Source: an uncultured Lysobacteraceae bacterium (GTDB lineage: Bacteria > Pseudomonadota > Gammaproteobacteria > Xanthomonadales > Xanthomonadaceae). From it: 64,000 nucleotides of DNA. Every line of letters starts with the position of its first letter. The stretch's first letter is position 1. The DNA lies in the NCBI GenBank assembly GCA_946480825.1, contig CAMLLG010000008.1, positions 12,869-76,868 on the forward strand, given 5' to 3'. The translations under genes and the position numbers were made by a program. Below, one piece after another: positions 27,997 through 37,801 of this stretch. The notes beneath the pieces were generated by a model, which was not told where the DNA came from, did not search any database, and saw nothing but the letters and a program-made list of their open reading frames with translations.

Positions 27997-28313
27997 GACA
28001 TCTCCTTGCAATGCGTCGATCCGCGCGCGTCGGGATCGGAGAGCGGGGGCGTTGCGACGGCATCGATGAGGGACGATGAAATTACTGCGTTCGATGAATG
28101 AAATCGATTGAAAAAATCTCTCTCATGCAGAGAGAGATCTCTCGTTCCGGCAGTCTTGAACGCAGGTCACGCTTTGCCCGGGAGGCGATCCCTACGATGC
28201 CGCCCGCGTCGGAGCCGCTCGACCTCCGCCGCCGATGCCCCCGGTCGAGCCCGCCGCCGCCGCGATGCGATCCCATGCGATCCGCGGCCTGCGGCCCAAC
28301 AAGGAACGAAACG
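27997..28313. promoter_or_regulatory. Divergent intergenic region with overlapping palindromes
   Basis: 317 bp between the effector and DUF3370-like genes. At 28116-28143 ATCTCTCT pairs with AGAGAGAT around a seven-base loop, and GAGAGATCTCTC (28132-28143) is a perfect 12-bp palindrome overlapping the second arm. The surroundings (28080-28145) are unusually AT-rich for this genome, suggesting promoters or an operator. Open frames across it lack ribosome sites. Confidence 0.5.
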
Positions 28314-29831
28314 ATGAAGGACTCCGCTCGCATGTCCCTGCGGTTGGCCGCCGCCATGGCGATGTTGACCGCCGCGACCGCCCAGGCCCAGACCTGGTCG
28401 CAACTGAATGCACTGCCCGGCACCATGGACGGCATGCCGCTGATCAACAGCAACAACCCCGAGAGCGTCAGCCGCGAAGGGCTGTTGCTGGCGACCGAGC
28501 CGATGCTGTCGGCCGACGCCACCAAGGTCACGCGCACGCTGGGCACCGGCACGCTGGACTCGGCCTGCCCCAGCGGCAGCCTGCGCGAGTTCGCGTTCTA
28601 CATGCATCATCTCGTGGCGGCGGCCAGCGGCACCGATGCCCAGGTGCAGCGCGTGTTCGTGATCCTGGAGCCGGCGGGCACCAGCGCGACCTTCAACGCT
28701 TACGGCGCCGCGATCTCGCAGCGCGACATCACCGTGCCGGCGGGGCAGGGCACGCTGGATCCCGGCAAGAGCCCGAGTTATTCGGTGTCGCTGGCGTCCC
28801 TCACCGGCACCCTGCCCAGTTGGGTCACCAGCACCGCCAACGGTTCGCGCTTCATCAACCTCAGCGGGCAGACCATCACCGGCGCCTATGCGTTGGCGAA
28901 CATCGGCGGCACCCAGGGCGCGTCGCTGGATGCGCGGATCAAGGTGCGCGCCACGTCCGGTTGCCTGAAGGTCCGGGTGGTGGCAGCGTCGGCCAACAAC
29001 AACACGCTGGCGCTCGCCAACACTCTCGGCAAGCGCCTGTATGCCTGGGGCAATGTCGCCTCCACGTACAACAGCTCGGGCCAGCAACTGGTCTTCGGCG
29101 GTGCGCCGTGTTCCAGCCGCCAGCCGATCAACGGCAACGGCACCTACGATTGGATCGGTTGGGGCCGTTCGGCGGGCGTCTATCGCTATGAGCGCTGGAC
29201 CGGCACCAACACCGTCTCGCTCACCTCGACGAGCCAGAACTTCGGCTACAAGTTCCTGGCCGCGCCGTCGAATCTGATCAACACCACCAGCACCGGTACG
29301 GTCACGCCCAGCGGCGCCTGCAACCCCACGACCCTCGACCCGTCGCCGTCCAGCAACGCCCAGCGCGCGCCGGCGCTGCGGTATTACGGTACGAACACCT
29401 CCGGGGTCACCGGCGGCCGCGACAGCGATCCGTGGTCGACCGCCAACTACGGCGCCGAGTATCTGATGACCCATCGCGTGACCAACAACAGCGGCGCCTG
29501 CGTCACCGCCCGTCTGCAGATCACGATGTATCCCGCCCAGCAGCAGTGCTCGGTGTACGGCGGTTCCGCCACCCGTCACTGGGACGGGGCGTTCAAGGTC
29601 ACGCAGAACGGCACGGTGCAGCCGATCGTCCGCAACTACGTGAAGTGCAACGAATCGCCGGGATCGACCAATCCGAACATCCCCGCCGCGCGGGTGCCGG
29701 TCAGCACCATCGCGTCCAAGGTGATGACGCCGGGCGAGACCGTGACCTGGCTGGTGCAGGGTTTCGTGCCCGGTCTGATCTCCGCACCGGGTGCGTTCCT
29801 GGTGAATTCCGCGCCCGCGACCTGCCCCTGA
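28314..29831 (+). CDS. Secreted DUF3370-like protein
   Basis: 505 residues with a signal peptide (ARMSLRLAAAMAMLTAATAQAQ). The mature start LNALPGTMDGMPLINSNN followed by SVSREGLLLATEP resembles the DUF3370 family, best known from cyanobacteria. The rest is rich in Ser, Thr and Asn and beta-strand-like, with scattered cysteines that could form disulfides (CPSGS, CLKVRV, CSSRQ, CNPTT, CVTAR, CSVYG, CNESPG). No enzyme motif is seen. The start has AAGGAA eight bases upstream; the frame is open further upstream without support. It is probably periplasmic or surface-located, function unknown. Confidence 0.85.
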   Translation: MKDSARMSLRLAAAMAMLTAATAQAQTWSQLNALPGTMDGMPLINSNNPESVSREGLLLATEPMLSADATKVTRTLGTGTLDSACPSGSLREFAFYMHHLVAAASGTDAQVQRVFVILEPAGTSATFNAYGAAISQRDITVPAGQGTLDPGKSPSYSVSLASLTGTLPSWVTSTANGSRFINLSGQTITGAYALANIGGTQGASLDARIKVRATSGCLKVRVVAASANNNTLALANTLGKRLYAWGNVASTYNSSGQQLVFGGAPCSSRQPINGNGTYDWIGWGRSAGVYRYERWTGTNTVSLTSTSQNFGYKFLAAPSNLINTTSTGTVTPSGACNPTTLDPSPSSNAQRAPALRYYGTNTSGVTGGRDSDPWSTANYGAEYLMTHRVTNNSGACVTARLQITMYPAQQQCSVYGGSATRHWDGAFKVTQNGTVQPIVRNYVKCNESPGSTNPNIPAARVPVSTIASKVMTPGETVTWLVQGFVPGLISAPGAFLVNSAPATCP

Positions 29832-29889
29832 TCGTTCCGGGCCACTTCGCCGGCGCCACGGCGGGCCCGGCTTTCCCGCGATGTCCTTC

Positions 29890-29919
29890 GAAAGCCCCGC
29901 GCGCGATCGCGGGGCTTTC
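29890..29919 (+). terminator. Terminator-like hairpin after the DUF3370-like gene
   Basis: Perfect 12-bp stem GAAAGCCCCGCG / CGCGGGGCTTTC, six-base loop, only a short T-run inside the stem. Probably a moderate terminator. Confidence 0.7.
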
Positions 29920-30045
29920 ATCGTTTGGCGGTCGCATGTCGGGGCCGACCTCTGGCACATGCCGGAAACTGCGGTTCGGGCATCCTCCGGCGAGGTCCGT
30001 GCGGCGTCGCCGCCCGGCGACATCGTCCCTTTCCGGAGAGTCCAG

Positions 30046-32187
30046 ATGATCCGTGGTATCACGACCGCGCTTGTCGCGGCGAGCGTCGCGGCGCTGTGCG
30101 CGGGTGCGCCCGTGCATGCGCAGGCGAAGAAAGAGCCCTTCACCGTCGAACGCAGCTGGCAGATCCAGCGCATCGGCGCGCCCACGCTGTCGCGCGACGG
30201 CCGGACCGTCATCGCACCGGTCACGCGCTTCGCGATGGACGAAGACAAGTCCTATGTCGACCTCTGGATCTGGAACGCCGCCGACGGCAGCGGCCAGCGG
30301 CGCTTCACCACCGATGCCGCCAACGATGGCGCACCCACGATCAGCCCCGACGGCAAATATGTGGCCTTCACTTCGCAGCGCGGCGACGACAAGGCGCCGC
30401 AGCTTTACGTGATGCCGATCGGCGGCGGCGAAGCGCGGCGGCTGACCAAGCTCGCGACCGGCGTGCAGAGCCCGAAATGGTTCGGCGACGGCAGGCGCCT
30501 GGCGTTCGTGTCGCGCGTGTTCGCGGATCTGCCGCTGGACCAGCAGGGCAAGCGCTTGGACGAGCGCAGGGATCGCAAGATGACCGCGATGGTCTGGGAT
30601 GCCGGCCCGGTGTCCGCGTGGGATCAGTATCTCGACGAGCGCCAGTTCCACGTGTTCTCGGTGGCGTTCGAGGCCGGCACCGACGGCGCCGATCTGCCCG
30701 CGGTCCGGGCGTTGACCCAGCCCAGCGGCCTGCAATTGCCGCGCGGCGCGGTGCAGGGCACCGATGGCCATTTCGCGATCTCGCCGGACGGCAAAGAGCT
30801 GGCCTTCGTCGCAGACAGCGATCCCGCGATCAACGTCGGCAACAACGATGTCTTCACCGTCGCGATCGCCGCCGACGGCAGCGGCGGCAAGGACCCGCGC
30901 AATCTCACCGCGGGCAACGTCGCCGGCGATGGTTCGCCGCTCTACAGCCCCGACGGCCGTCATCTGAGCTTCGTGCAGCAGCGCATTCGCGGCTTCTATG
31001 CCGACAAGGGCCGGCTGATGCTGCGGGATCGCGCCAGCGGCAGAACGCGCGAACTGTTCGCCGATTGGGATCGCAGCGCCGGCGGCCTGGTCTGGGCGCG
31101 CGACAGCCGCCGTCTCTACGGTGCCATCGACGACGCCGGCACCGTGCGCGTGTACGAGTTGCCGCTGGACGGCGCACCGCGCAAGGTCACCGGCGCGATG
31201 TCGTTCGGCGGTCTCGCGGTGGCGGACGACGGCACGCTCGTCGGTCTGCGCGAAAGCTTCGTCGAGCCGCCGACGCTGGTGCGTCTGGACGCGAAGAGCG
31301 GTGCCGCGACGAAACTGTCGACGATCAACGACGCGCTGCTGGCCGCGACCGACCTGGGCACCTACGAATCGGTGACCTACAAGGGCGCGAACGGCAGGGA
31401 CATCCAGATGTGGGTGAACTATCCGCCGGGCTTCGACAAATCGAAGAAGTATCCATTCTTCATGCTGATCCACGGCGGCCCGCACAACGCGATCACCGAC
31501 GGCATGGCCTTCCGCTGGAACGCGCAGGTGTTCGGCAGTTGGGGTTACGTCACCGCGTGGCCGAACTTCCACGGCAGTTCCGGCTTCGGCCAGGCCTTCG
31601 CCGATTCGATCAACCCGGAATGGGCCGAGCAGCCGTACCAGGATGTGATCAAGGCGGCGGACTGGTTCGCGGCGCAGCCGTGGATCGACAGGGACCGCAT
31701 GGTCGCGGGCGGCGGCAGCTACGGCGGTTATCTCAGCGCCGTCATCCTCGGCCGCGAGCATCCGTTCAAGGCGCTGGTCGCGCATGCCGCGGTGTACAAC
31801 CTCTACAGCCAGTACGCCGCGGATTTCTCGGCGGAATCGCCGCGGTTCGGCGGCTTCTGGGAAAAAGACAACCGTGCGGTGCTGGAGCGCAATTCGCCGC
31901 ATCTGGGCGCGGCGAATTTCAATACCCCGACGCTTGTCGTCCACGGCCAGACCGATCTGCGCGTGCCGGTGAATCACGGCCTGGAGCTGTATCACACGCT
32001 GTTGAACAAGGGCGTGCCCAGCCGCTACGTGTATTACCCGAACGAGAACCACTGGGTGCTGAAACCGCAGAATTCGGTGTTCTGGTACCAGCAGGTCAAG
32101 GCGTGGTTCGACCAGCACAATCCGCCGCAGCGCGGGGCCGCGGCAGCGCCCGCGGGCGGCGCTGCCGGACGCGCCGCTGCGGAGTGA
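30046..32187 (+). CDS. S9 family peptidase (dipeptidyl/acylaminoacyl peptidase type), secreted
   Basis: 713 residues with a signal peptide ending APVHAQ. Residues 30-420 are a WD-like propeller (ISPDGKYVAFTS, ISPDGKELAFVAD, YSPDGRHLSFV). The hydrolase domain carries the nucleophile Ser558 in GGGSYGGY, Asp637 in GQTDLRVPV and His669 in NENHWV; FFMLIHGGPHNA gives the oxyanion region. It probably removes short peptides in the periplasm; specificity is unknown. The start has GGAGAG seven bases upstream. An alanine/glycine-rich tail (AAAAPAGGAAGRAAAE) is probably disordered. Confidence 0.95.
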   Translation: MIRGITTALVAASVAALCAGAPVHAQAKKEPFTVERSWQIQRIGAPTLSRDGRTVIAPVTRFAMDEDKSYVDLWIWNAADGSGQRRFTTDAANDGAPTISPDGKYVAFTSQRGDDKAPQLYVMPIGGGEARRLTKLATGVQSPKWFGDGRRLAFVSRVFADLPLDQQGKRLDERRDRKMTAMVWDAGPVSAWDQYLDERQFHVFSVAFEAGTDGADLPAVRALTQPSGLQLPRGAVQGTDGHFAISPDGKELAFVADSDPAINVGNNDVFTVAIAADGSGGKDPRNLTAGNVAGDGSPLYSPDGRHLSFVQQRIRGFYADKGRLMLRDRASGRTRELFADWDRSAGGLVWARDSRRLYGAIDDAGTVRVYELPLDGAPRKVTGAMSFGGLAVADDGTLVGLRESFVEPPTLVRLDAKSGAATKLSTINDALLAATDLGTYESVTYKGANGRDIQMWVNYPPGFDKSKKYPFFMLIHGGPHNAITDGMAFRWNAQVFGSWGYVTAWPNFHGSSGFGQAFADSINPEWAEQPYQDVIKAADWFAAQPWIDRDRMVAGGGSYGGYLSAVILGREHPFKALVAHAAVYNLYSQYAADFSAESPRFGGFWEKDNRAVLERNSPHLGAANFNTPTLVVHGQTDLRVPVNHGLELYHTLLNKGVPSRYVYYPNENHWVLKPQNSVFWYQQVKAWFDQHNPPQRGAAAAPAGGAAGRAAAE

Positions 32188-32210
32188 TCGATCGCGTCAT
32201 CATGCGAAAG

Positions 32211-32242
32211 ACAGAGGGCCCGCTGCGAAGCGGGCCCTCTGT
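32211..32242. terminator. Bidirectional terminator between convergent genes
   Basis: Perfect 14-bp stem ACAGAGGGCCCGCT / AGCGGGCCCTCTGT with a GCGA loop, between the S9 peptidase and the phospholipase-like gene. No T-run, so efficiency is uncertain, but symmetry and position fit a shared terminator. Confidence 0.7.
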
Positions 32243-32302
32243 CGTAACGGCGTCGTTCTCGCGGCGAGGCGGTGGAATCGTTCCGCGCGCCTGCCGCCCT
32301 GT

Positions 32303-33319
32303 TCAATGACAGGTGGTGTAGCAGGAGATCGTGCCGAACGCGTAGTCGTCGGCCGCTTCGGTCCATTCGTCGCCGCAGGCGCCGAGCTGCGAGTTGTGGT
32401 CGCGGTTGCAGACATCGTGGTCGAGGCAATCCTGGTACCAGGCGCCGACGCCATCGCCCACGCCGCAGCCCGCGCCGCAGCGGCCCGCGCACGAACTGGC
32501 GCCGCAGCCGTAGGCCACGGTCTTGCTGCTGTAGCCGTGCGTGGGGCAATAATCGTGCGACGACGAGCGATAGAACACGCGGTCGTCGTCGCAGACATCG
32601 GCGATGCCGCGCAGATTGGTGAAGCTGCCGCCGCCCTGTTCGTTGCAGGCGGCCTTGGCCACGATGGGCTGCCGGTTCAGCGTGAGCGCACCGGGCAGGA
32701 CCGCGCCGGATTCGCGGTCGAAATCGCGATTGAAATCGCGCGCCGGCGGTGCGAGCGGTTTCGCTTCGCCGCGCTTCACCACCCATTCCGCGGCGAAGGT
32801 CTTGCCCAGCGGCACTTCCGAATACATTTCGGCCAGCCGCCACAGGAAATCGTGCGACTTGGGCACGCGCTGTCCGCTGCCCAGGGTGGGCAGGGTGCGG
32901 CCCAGTTCGGTCTGGAAACTCTTGAGGACCGCGCGGTCCTGTTCGTCGATGGCGACGCGTTCGGCGGTGCGGACCGTCATCGTGCCGGCGGCGTAGTCGA
33001 TCTCGTGATCGATCACCGCGCCGTTGACTTCCAGCCGGATCGCCACGCGGTCGGGCGTGACGCCGCGGGCCGCGGATTTGCCCGCGGAGAGACTCGAAGT
33101 GCGGAACGACAGCGCGCCGGAGGGCGTGACCAGGGTGCCGGCGACATCGTCGCCCGCGGCCGCCAGCACTTTCATCTGGCCGGGCTGCACCGGCGCTTCG
33201 GCCGTGGCGGGCATGGCATCGGCGGATGCGGCCGCCACAGGTCGTGCGGACCATGCGCCCGCGACCAACAGCAGGCTGCATGCGCCTGCAGCCAACAACA
33301 TTTTCAGATTCGGATTCAT
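32303..33319 (-). CDS. Secreted phospholipase A2-like protein
   Basis: 338 residues with a signal peptide (MLLAAGACSLLLVAGAW, cleavage near PVAAA). The first 230 mature residues have no recognised fold. The Cys-rich C-terminus has AYGCGASSCAGRCGAGCG (like a PLA2 calcium loop, from about residue 269) and QDCLDHDVC with the His-Asp pair (301-302) of phospholipase A2. Ten or more cysteines suggest disulfides and an exported enzyme. Phospholipid hydrolysis is inferred from this motif only. The start has AAGGAG nine bases upstream; the open frame further upstream is not supported. Confidence 0.82.
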   Translation of the reverse strand: MNPNLKMLLAAGACSLLLVAGAWSARPVAAASADAMPATAEAPVQPGQMKVLAAAGDDVAGTLVTPSGALSFRTSSLSAGKSAARGVTPDRVAIRLEVNGAVIDHEIDYAAGTMTVRTAERVAIDEQDRAVLKSFQTELGRTLPTLGSGQRVPKSHDFLWRLAEMYSEVPLGKTFAAEWVVKRGEAKPLAPPARDFNRDFDRESGAVLPGALTLNRQPIVAKAACNEQGGGSFTNLRGIADVCDDDRVFYRSSSHDYCPTHGYSSKTVAYGCGASSCAGRCGAGCGVGDGVGAWYQDCLDHDVCNRDHNSQLGACGDEWTEAADDYAFGTISCYTTCH

Positions 33320-33624
33320 TCGTAAACGCTCCTTGTCGATCTGGTGGCGGGGACTCGGCGGGATCGCCGGCTGCGCGTCGCGTGCCCGCGTCCGGTGTCC
33401 GGCGCGGATCAGAGTGTCGCGAGAGTTCCAGGGGCCCCGACCCCGGAGATCCGCATTGTGCCTACAAATCCGTGCGGCACGGGGTTCATTCCGCAAACGG
33501 GCGCTGATGCGGAACGCTTTCGCGGGCAATTAAATGTACCTGCCGGTTCTTTTTTGCACCGCAGCGTGATTTGTCCTAACGCTTCCTTCACGATGCTCCC
33601 GCATCCCGACGTGGGGGAGGGAGC
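33320..33624. other. Intergenic region with possible small RNA
   Basis: About 300 bp upstream of the phospholipase-like gene without a supported CDS. It includes T-rich patches around 33530-33580 and a possible GCTCCC...GGGAGC stem (33595-33624) just before a strong plus-strand terminator. Since no plus-strand gene ends here, a short untranslated transcript is possible. Confidence 0.35.
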
Positions 33625-33660
33625 AAGCCCGCTACCGGTTCGACCGGGGCGGGCTTTTTT
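33625..33660 (+). terminator. Strong intrinsic terminator without an upstream plus-strand gene
   Basis: AAGCCCGC / GCGGGCTT stem, inner CCGG/CCGG pairing, followed by six Ts. The nearest upstream plus-strand gene ends at 32187, before another hairpin. Confidence 0.85.
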
Positions 33661-33713
33661 ATTGTCCATGCCGTCGCCCGCATCGCCGCCCGCCGGGATG
33701 CCAGAATCCGCGC

Positions 33714-36584
33714 ATGGATCCTGTCGCGCCTTCCGCTTCCGAGCCTGCCTTCGAGTCCGCCATCGTCGCAAGCGCCGTCGCCGCGCGGGTCGACCGCGCC
33801 GTCGCGCGCCTGCGGGCCGCTCATCCCGATCTGCCCGAAACGGCCGACGCCCGTCTCCGTGCGCTGGCGCTGGCCAGCGATTTCGCGATCGATGTCTGCC
33901 TGCGTCAGCCCTCGCTGCTGCCCGGATTGCTGACCGACGACGGCGCGCGGCCCGCGCCGTTGCCGGCATTGAGCGCGGATCTGCGCAGCGAATGGCCCGG
34001 CCTGCTGCGCCGCCACCGTCAGGCCGAGTCGGTGCGCCTGATCTGGCGCGATGTCCATGGGCTGGACACGCTGGACCAGACGCTCGCCGGCATCACCGCA
34101 TTGGCCGAAACCTGCCTGCAGGCCGCGCTCGATGCCCTGGAGCGCGACTTCGTCGAGCGTTTCGGCACCGTGCGCGATGTCGATGGTGCGCCGGTGAGGT
34201 TGGTGGTGTTCGCACTGGGCAAGCTGGGCGGCGGCGAACTCAATTTCAGCTCCGATATCGATCTGGTCTACGCCTACGCGCAGGACGGCGACAGTCGCCC
34301 CGAGGGCGGGCGCAGCGCGCGCGCGCTGGCGGCGGAGGATTACTTCGCCCGCCTCGGCCAACAGCTCGCGAAGCTGCTCGACGAAGTGACCGCGGAAGGG
34401 TTCTGCCATCGCGTCGATCTGCGCCTGCGGCCGTTCGGCACCGCCGGCCGCATCGCGCTGTCGTTCGCGGCGATGGAACAGTACTTCCAGCGCGAAGGCC
34501 GCGACTGGGAGCGTTATGCCTGGCAGAAGGCGCGTCCGGTGGCGGGCGATCTCGACGCCGGCGCGCGTTTCCTCGACACCCTGCGCCCGTTCGTCTATCG
34601 GCGCTATCTCGATTACGGCGCGCTCGACGGCCTGCGCGAGATGAAGGCGAGCATCGCCGCCGAAGTCGCGCGCAGGGACATGGCCGACGACATCAAGCGC
34701 GGCCCCGGCGGGATCCGCGAAGTGGAATTCCTGGCCCAGGCGCTGCAACTCATCCGCGGCGGACGCGAGCCGGCGCTGCGCGAGCGTCGATTGCAGCCCG
34801 CGCTGCGGGCGCTGCGCGACGCGCGCCATCTGTCTCCGGACGCCTGCGATGCGCTGCTCGCGGCCTATCGTTTCCTGCGCCTGCTGGAAAACCGGCTGCA
34901 GATGCTGGCCGACGTGCAGACCCAGCGCCTGCCGGACGATCCGGCGACTCGCGCGCGACTCGCGCAGAGCCTCGGCGACGGCGATTGGGACGCGCTGCAT
35001 GCGCGACTGCAGGCGCATCGCGCGCGGGTCACGCAGGAATTCGATGCATTGCTCGCGCCGCGCGGTCGCATCGCCCAGCCCGATGCGCTGGTCTCGTACT
35101 GGCGCGCCCTGCACAGCGGAGGCGATGAGCCCGATGCGGAAGGCGACGAAGGCGTGCAGGCATTGCGCGATGCGGGATTCGCGCAGGCGCACGATGTCGA
35201 CCGCGCCCTGCGCGATTTCGCGCGCGCGCCGGGCGTTCGCGATCTGTCGGATGCGGCGCGCGCGCGTCTGGACCGGCTGATGCCCGCGCTGCTCGCGGGC
35301 GTGGCCGGGTCGGCCGGCCCGGCGTTGGCGCTGCGCCGGGCGTTGGCTCTGCTGCAGGCGATCCTGCGACGCGCGAGCTATCTCGCGCTGCTGGACGAAC
35401 AGCCGGCGGCGCTCTCGCGGTTGATCGACACGCTCGCGCGCAGTGCGTTGCTGGGCGACCGGCTCGCCGCGTATCCGCTGCTGCTGGACGAGCTGCTGGA
35501 CATCCGCGTCGCCGGGCCGTCGCCGAAACCGGAGGCGTTCGTCGCCGCGGCCGATGCCGCACTGCAGTCCGACGACTCCGAGACCGCACTCCTGGCGTTG
35601 AACGAGGCCCGGCAGATCCTGAGTTTCCGCATCGCTCTGGTCACGCTGGACCGGCGCATGCGCGCCGTCGAGACCGCGCGGTCGCTGGCGGCATTGGCCG
35701 ATGCGCTGCTCGATGCGGTTTACCGGCTCGCGCTGCGCGAACTCGAAGCGCAGCACGGGCGCATCGACGGTTTCCGCTTCGCGGTGCTGGGTTACGGCAG
35801 CCTCGGCGGCCGCGAACTCGGCTTCGGCTCCGATCTCGACGTGGTCTTCATCTACGACGCGCCCGCGAACGCGGTGTCCGACGGCGCGCGCGCGCTCGAC
35901 GCGCCGCGCTGGAGCGCGCGACTGGCGCAGAAGATCGTCGCCCTGCTGGGCGCGCGGACCGGCGCCGGCCGGCTGTACGACGTCGATGTCCGCTTGCGGC
36001 CCGACGGCGCGAAGGGTCTGCTAGTCTCCACGCTGGCCAGTTTCGAGGATTACCAGCGTCACCGCGCCTGGACCTGGGAGCACCAGGCGTTGGTCCGCGC
36101 CCATGCCATCGCCGGCGATGTGGATCTCCGCGCCGATTTCGAACGGGTGCGCGCGGAGACGCTGGCGCAGCCGCGGGAGGCGGCGAAACTGCGCGAGGAC
36201 GTGGCCGCGATGCGCGCGCGGATGCGTGCGGAACTGGATCGTTCTTCGGCGGATCGTTTCGATCTCAAACAGGGGCAGGGCGGTCTGGTCGACCTCGAAT
36301 TCCTGCTGCAGTACCTCGTGCTGCGCGACGCCCCAGCGAGGCCGGCACTGCTGGTGCCGCGCGACAGCCCCGGGCTGATCGACGCGCTGTGCGCCGAGGG
36401 CGTGCTCGACGGGGAGGCCGCGGCCCGTCTGCGCGGGGCGCACGAGGCGCTGCTCGGCGCCGGGCTGTCGTGCACGCTCGATCGCCGGGCGCGGATCGTC
36501 GGCGCCGGCAGCGACGGCCTCGATATCGCGCGCGCTGCGGTGATCGCGGCCACGCAGGGCATTCTGCATGCCGAAGGCGCATGA
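33714..36584 (+). CDS. glnE: Bifunctional glutamine synthetase adenylyltransferase/adenylyl-removing enzyme
   Basis: 956 residues, the full family length. GlnE adenylylates and deadenylylates glutamine synthetase in response to PII and glutamine. Both nucleotidyltransferase domains are intact: [19 protein letters not shown] (about residue 165) and [19 protein letters not shown] (about 687), each with the G-S/K-L-G-G and D-x-D core. [18 protein letters not shown] and [19 protein letters not shown] close the two halves. It stands alone with its own region upstream. Confidence 0.98.
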   Translation: MDPVAPSASEPAFESAIVASAVAARVDRAVARLRAAHPDLPETADARLRALALASDFAIDVCLRQPSLLPGLLTDDGARPAPLPALSADLRSEWPGLLRRHRQAESVRLIWRDVHGLDTLDQTLAGITALAETCLQAALDALERDFVERFGTVRDVDGAPVRLVVFALGKLGGGELNFSSDIDLVYAYAQDGDSRPEGGRSARALAAEDYFARLGQQLAKLLDEVTAEGFCHRVDLRLRPFGTAGRIALSFAAMEQYFQREGRDWERYAWQKARPVAGDLDAGARFLDTLRPFVYRRYLDYGALDGLREMKASIAAEVARRDMADDIKRGPGGIREVEFLAQALQLIRGGREPALRERRLQPALRALRDARHLSPDACDALLAAYRFLRLLENRLQMLADVQTQRLPDDPATRARLAQSLGDGDWDALHARLQAHRARVTQEFDALLAPRGRIAQPDALVSYWRALHSGGDEPDAEGDEGVQALRDAGFAQAHDVDRALRDFARAPGVRDLSDAARARLDRLMPALLAGVAGSAGPALALRRALALLQAILRRASYLALLDEQPAALSRLIDTLARSALLGDRLAAYPLLLDELLDIRVAGPSPKPEAFVAAADAALQSDDSETALLALNEARQILSFRIALVTLDRRMRAVETARSLAALADALLDAVYRLALRELEAQHGRIDGFRFAVLGYGSLGGRELGFGSDLDVVFIYDAPANAVSDGARALDAPRWSARLAQKIVALLGARTGAGRLYDVDVRLRPDGAKGLLVSTLASFEDYQRHRAWTWEHQALVRAHAIAGDVDLRADFERVRAETLAQPREAAKLREDVAAMRARMRAELDRSSADRFDLKQGQGGLVDLEFLLQYLVLRDAPARPALLVPRDSPGLIDALCAEGVLDGEAAARLRGAHEALLGAGLSCTLDRRARIVGAGSDGLDIARAAVIAATQGILHAEGA

Positions 36585-36735
36585 TGCGTGCCGGATGCCT
36601 GTCCGCGGGCAGGGACTGCCCCCGTTTCTGACGGATCGCGCAACCGGATCGTCGGGGAACCGGATGCGCTTGCGATTCCGTCGCCGATGCGCGCTATGCT
36701 CGACGCGTACCCAATCCACCACCGAGGAGTTGCAC

Positions 36736-37047
36736 ATGTCGAAGAATCATTACCTGGACACCGAAGAACTCGTCACCGACGCCAAGGTCGTTCTGGAAGA
36801 TGTCGAAGCCATTCTCGAAGAAGCCGCAGGCGCCACCGGCGACCGCGCGCAGGCGCTCCGCGCCAAGGCTTCGGAAGCGTTGGGGCGGGCCAAACAGCGT
36901 CTGCAGGATGCGCAGACCGCGGTCGCCACCAATACCAAGGCCGCCGCGCGCGCCGCGGACGATCTGGTGCACGAACATCCGTGGGGCGCGATCGGCGTCG
37001 CCGCCGGCGTCGGTTTCCTGGTCGGCCTGCTCGTTTCGCGGCGCTGA
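36736..37047 (+). CDS. DUF883 (YqjD/ElaB-like) membrane-anchored protein
   Basis: 103 residues: an amphipathic helical N-terminal part (EELVTDAKVVLEDVEAILEEA, KASEALGRAKQRLQDAQ) and a C-terminal helix (AIGVAAGVGFLVGLLVSRR) after HEHPW. In E. coli such proteins bind ribosomes at the inner membrane in stationary phase. GGAG precedes the start. It is first in a three-gene operon with YqjE- and YqjK-like genes. Confidence 0.92.
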   Translation: MSKNHYLDTEELVTDAKVVLEDVEAILEEAAGATGDRAQALRAKASEALGRAKQRLQDAQTAVATNTKAAARAADDLVHEHPWGAIGVAAGVGFLVGLLVSRR

Positions 37048-37061
37048 GCCGCCACCGGGCC

Positions 37062-37457
37062 ATGGCCTCGCCGCTCGCCTCCGTGCGCCGCCTGTCGGCG
37101 GCCACGGTCAATCTGTTGATGTCGCGCGCCGAGTTCGCATCGCTCGAACTCGCGCAGACCCGTGCCCGGATGATGGGCTGGCTGGTGCTGGCGCTGCTGG
37201 GCGCAGTGCTGGCGCTGCTGGCGTTGATCGCGGGCTCGGCCCTGCTCACCCTGGTGCTGTGGCCGCGCTACGGGTGGATCACGCTGGCGGTGCTATCGGC
37301 GCTGTACCTGATCGGCGCGATCTGGCTGTTCCGCAGTCTCGCCGCCGACATGGCGGCCGCGCCGCCGGTGCTGTCGGAAACCCTGCGCGAACTGGCCAAC
37401 GACCGCGATGCGTTGCTCGGCGGCCGCGGCCGCAGCGACGCAGGGGAAACGCCATGA
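37062..37457 (+). CDS. YqjE/phage-holin-superfamily membrane protein
   Basis: 131 residues. Two transmembrane helices (WLVLALLGAVLALLALIAG and GWITLAVLSALYLIGAIWLF) follow the family segment SRAEFASLELAQTRARM. It resembles YqjE (DUF1469/holin-superfamily III); no lysis role is implied. It begins 14 bases after the DUF883 gene and overlaps the next as ATGA. Confidence 0.88.
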   Translation: MASPLASVRRLSAATVNLLMSRAEFASLELAQTRARMMGWLVLALLGAVLALLALIAGSALLTLVLWPRYGWITLAVLSALYLIGAIWLFRSLAADMAAAPPVLSETLRELANDRDALLGGRGRSDAGETP

Positions 37458-37801
37458 GCGACCAGGCGAAGATGCGCGAACTGCGCATGGAGATGCTGCG
37501 CATGCGCGCGACCGTCGAACGCGCCGAAGTCGCGTCGGCGATGCGCGAACTCCGCGGCGGCACCGACCGCCTGCGCTCCTTCGGCAACGCGGCCGGCGGC
37601 ATCGGCGCGGCGCTGGCCGGACGCAGCGGCTGGGTCGGTCTGCTCGCCGCGCTCGCGCGCAGACCCTGGGTCACCGCGTTCGCGCTCGGCGCGGTCCGAT
37701 CGCTCAAACGCCGGCCGATCCTGGCGGCGGCGGTCGTGGCATCGGCAGTCGTCGGCCTGCGTTTCGCACGAGCTTCGGTCGCGAACAGAACGGTGCGCTA
37801 A
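37454..37801 (+). CDS. YqjK-like small protein
   Basis: 115 residues. A charged helical start (MSDQAKMRELRMEMLRMRA) and a basic C-terminal half with two weak hydrophobic stretches (GWVGLLAALARRPWVTAFAL, ILAAAVVASAVVGLRFA). The position after YqjD- and YqjE-like genes suggests a YqjK counterpart; sequence similarity is weak. Its stop overlaps the convergent ELM1-like gene by four bases. Confidence 0.8.
   Translation: MSDQAKMRELRMEMLRMRATVERAEVASAMRELRGGTDRLRSFGNAAGGIGAALAGRSGWVGLLAALARRPWVTAFALGAVRSLKRRPILAAAVVASAVVGLRFARASVANRTVR

Noticed and set aside
37062..37457. Phage holin as part of a prophage
   Set aside because: The holin-superfamily match is to YqjE-type membrane proteins, and the neighbours are YqjD- and YqjK-like, with no phage genes around.
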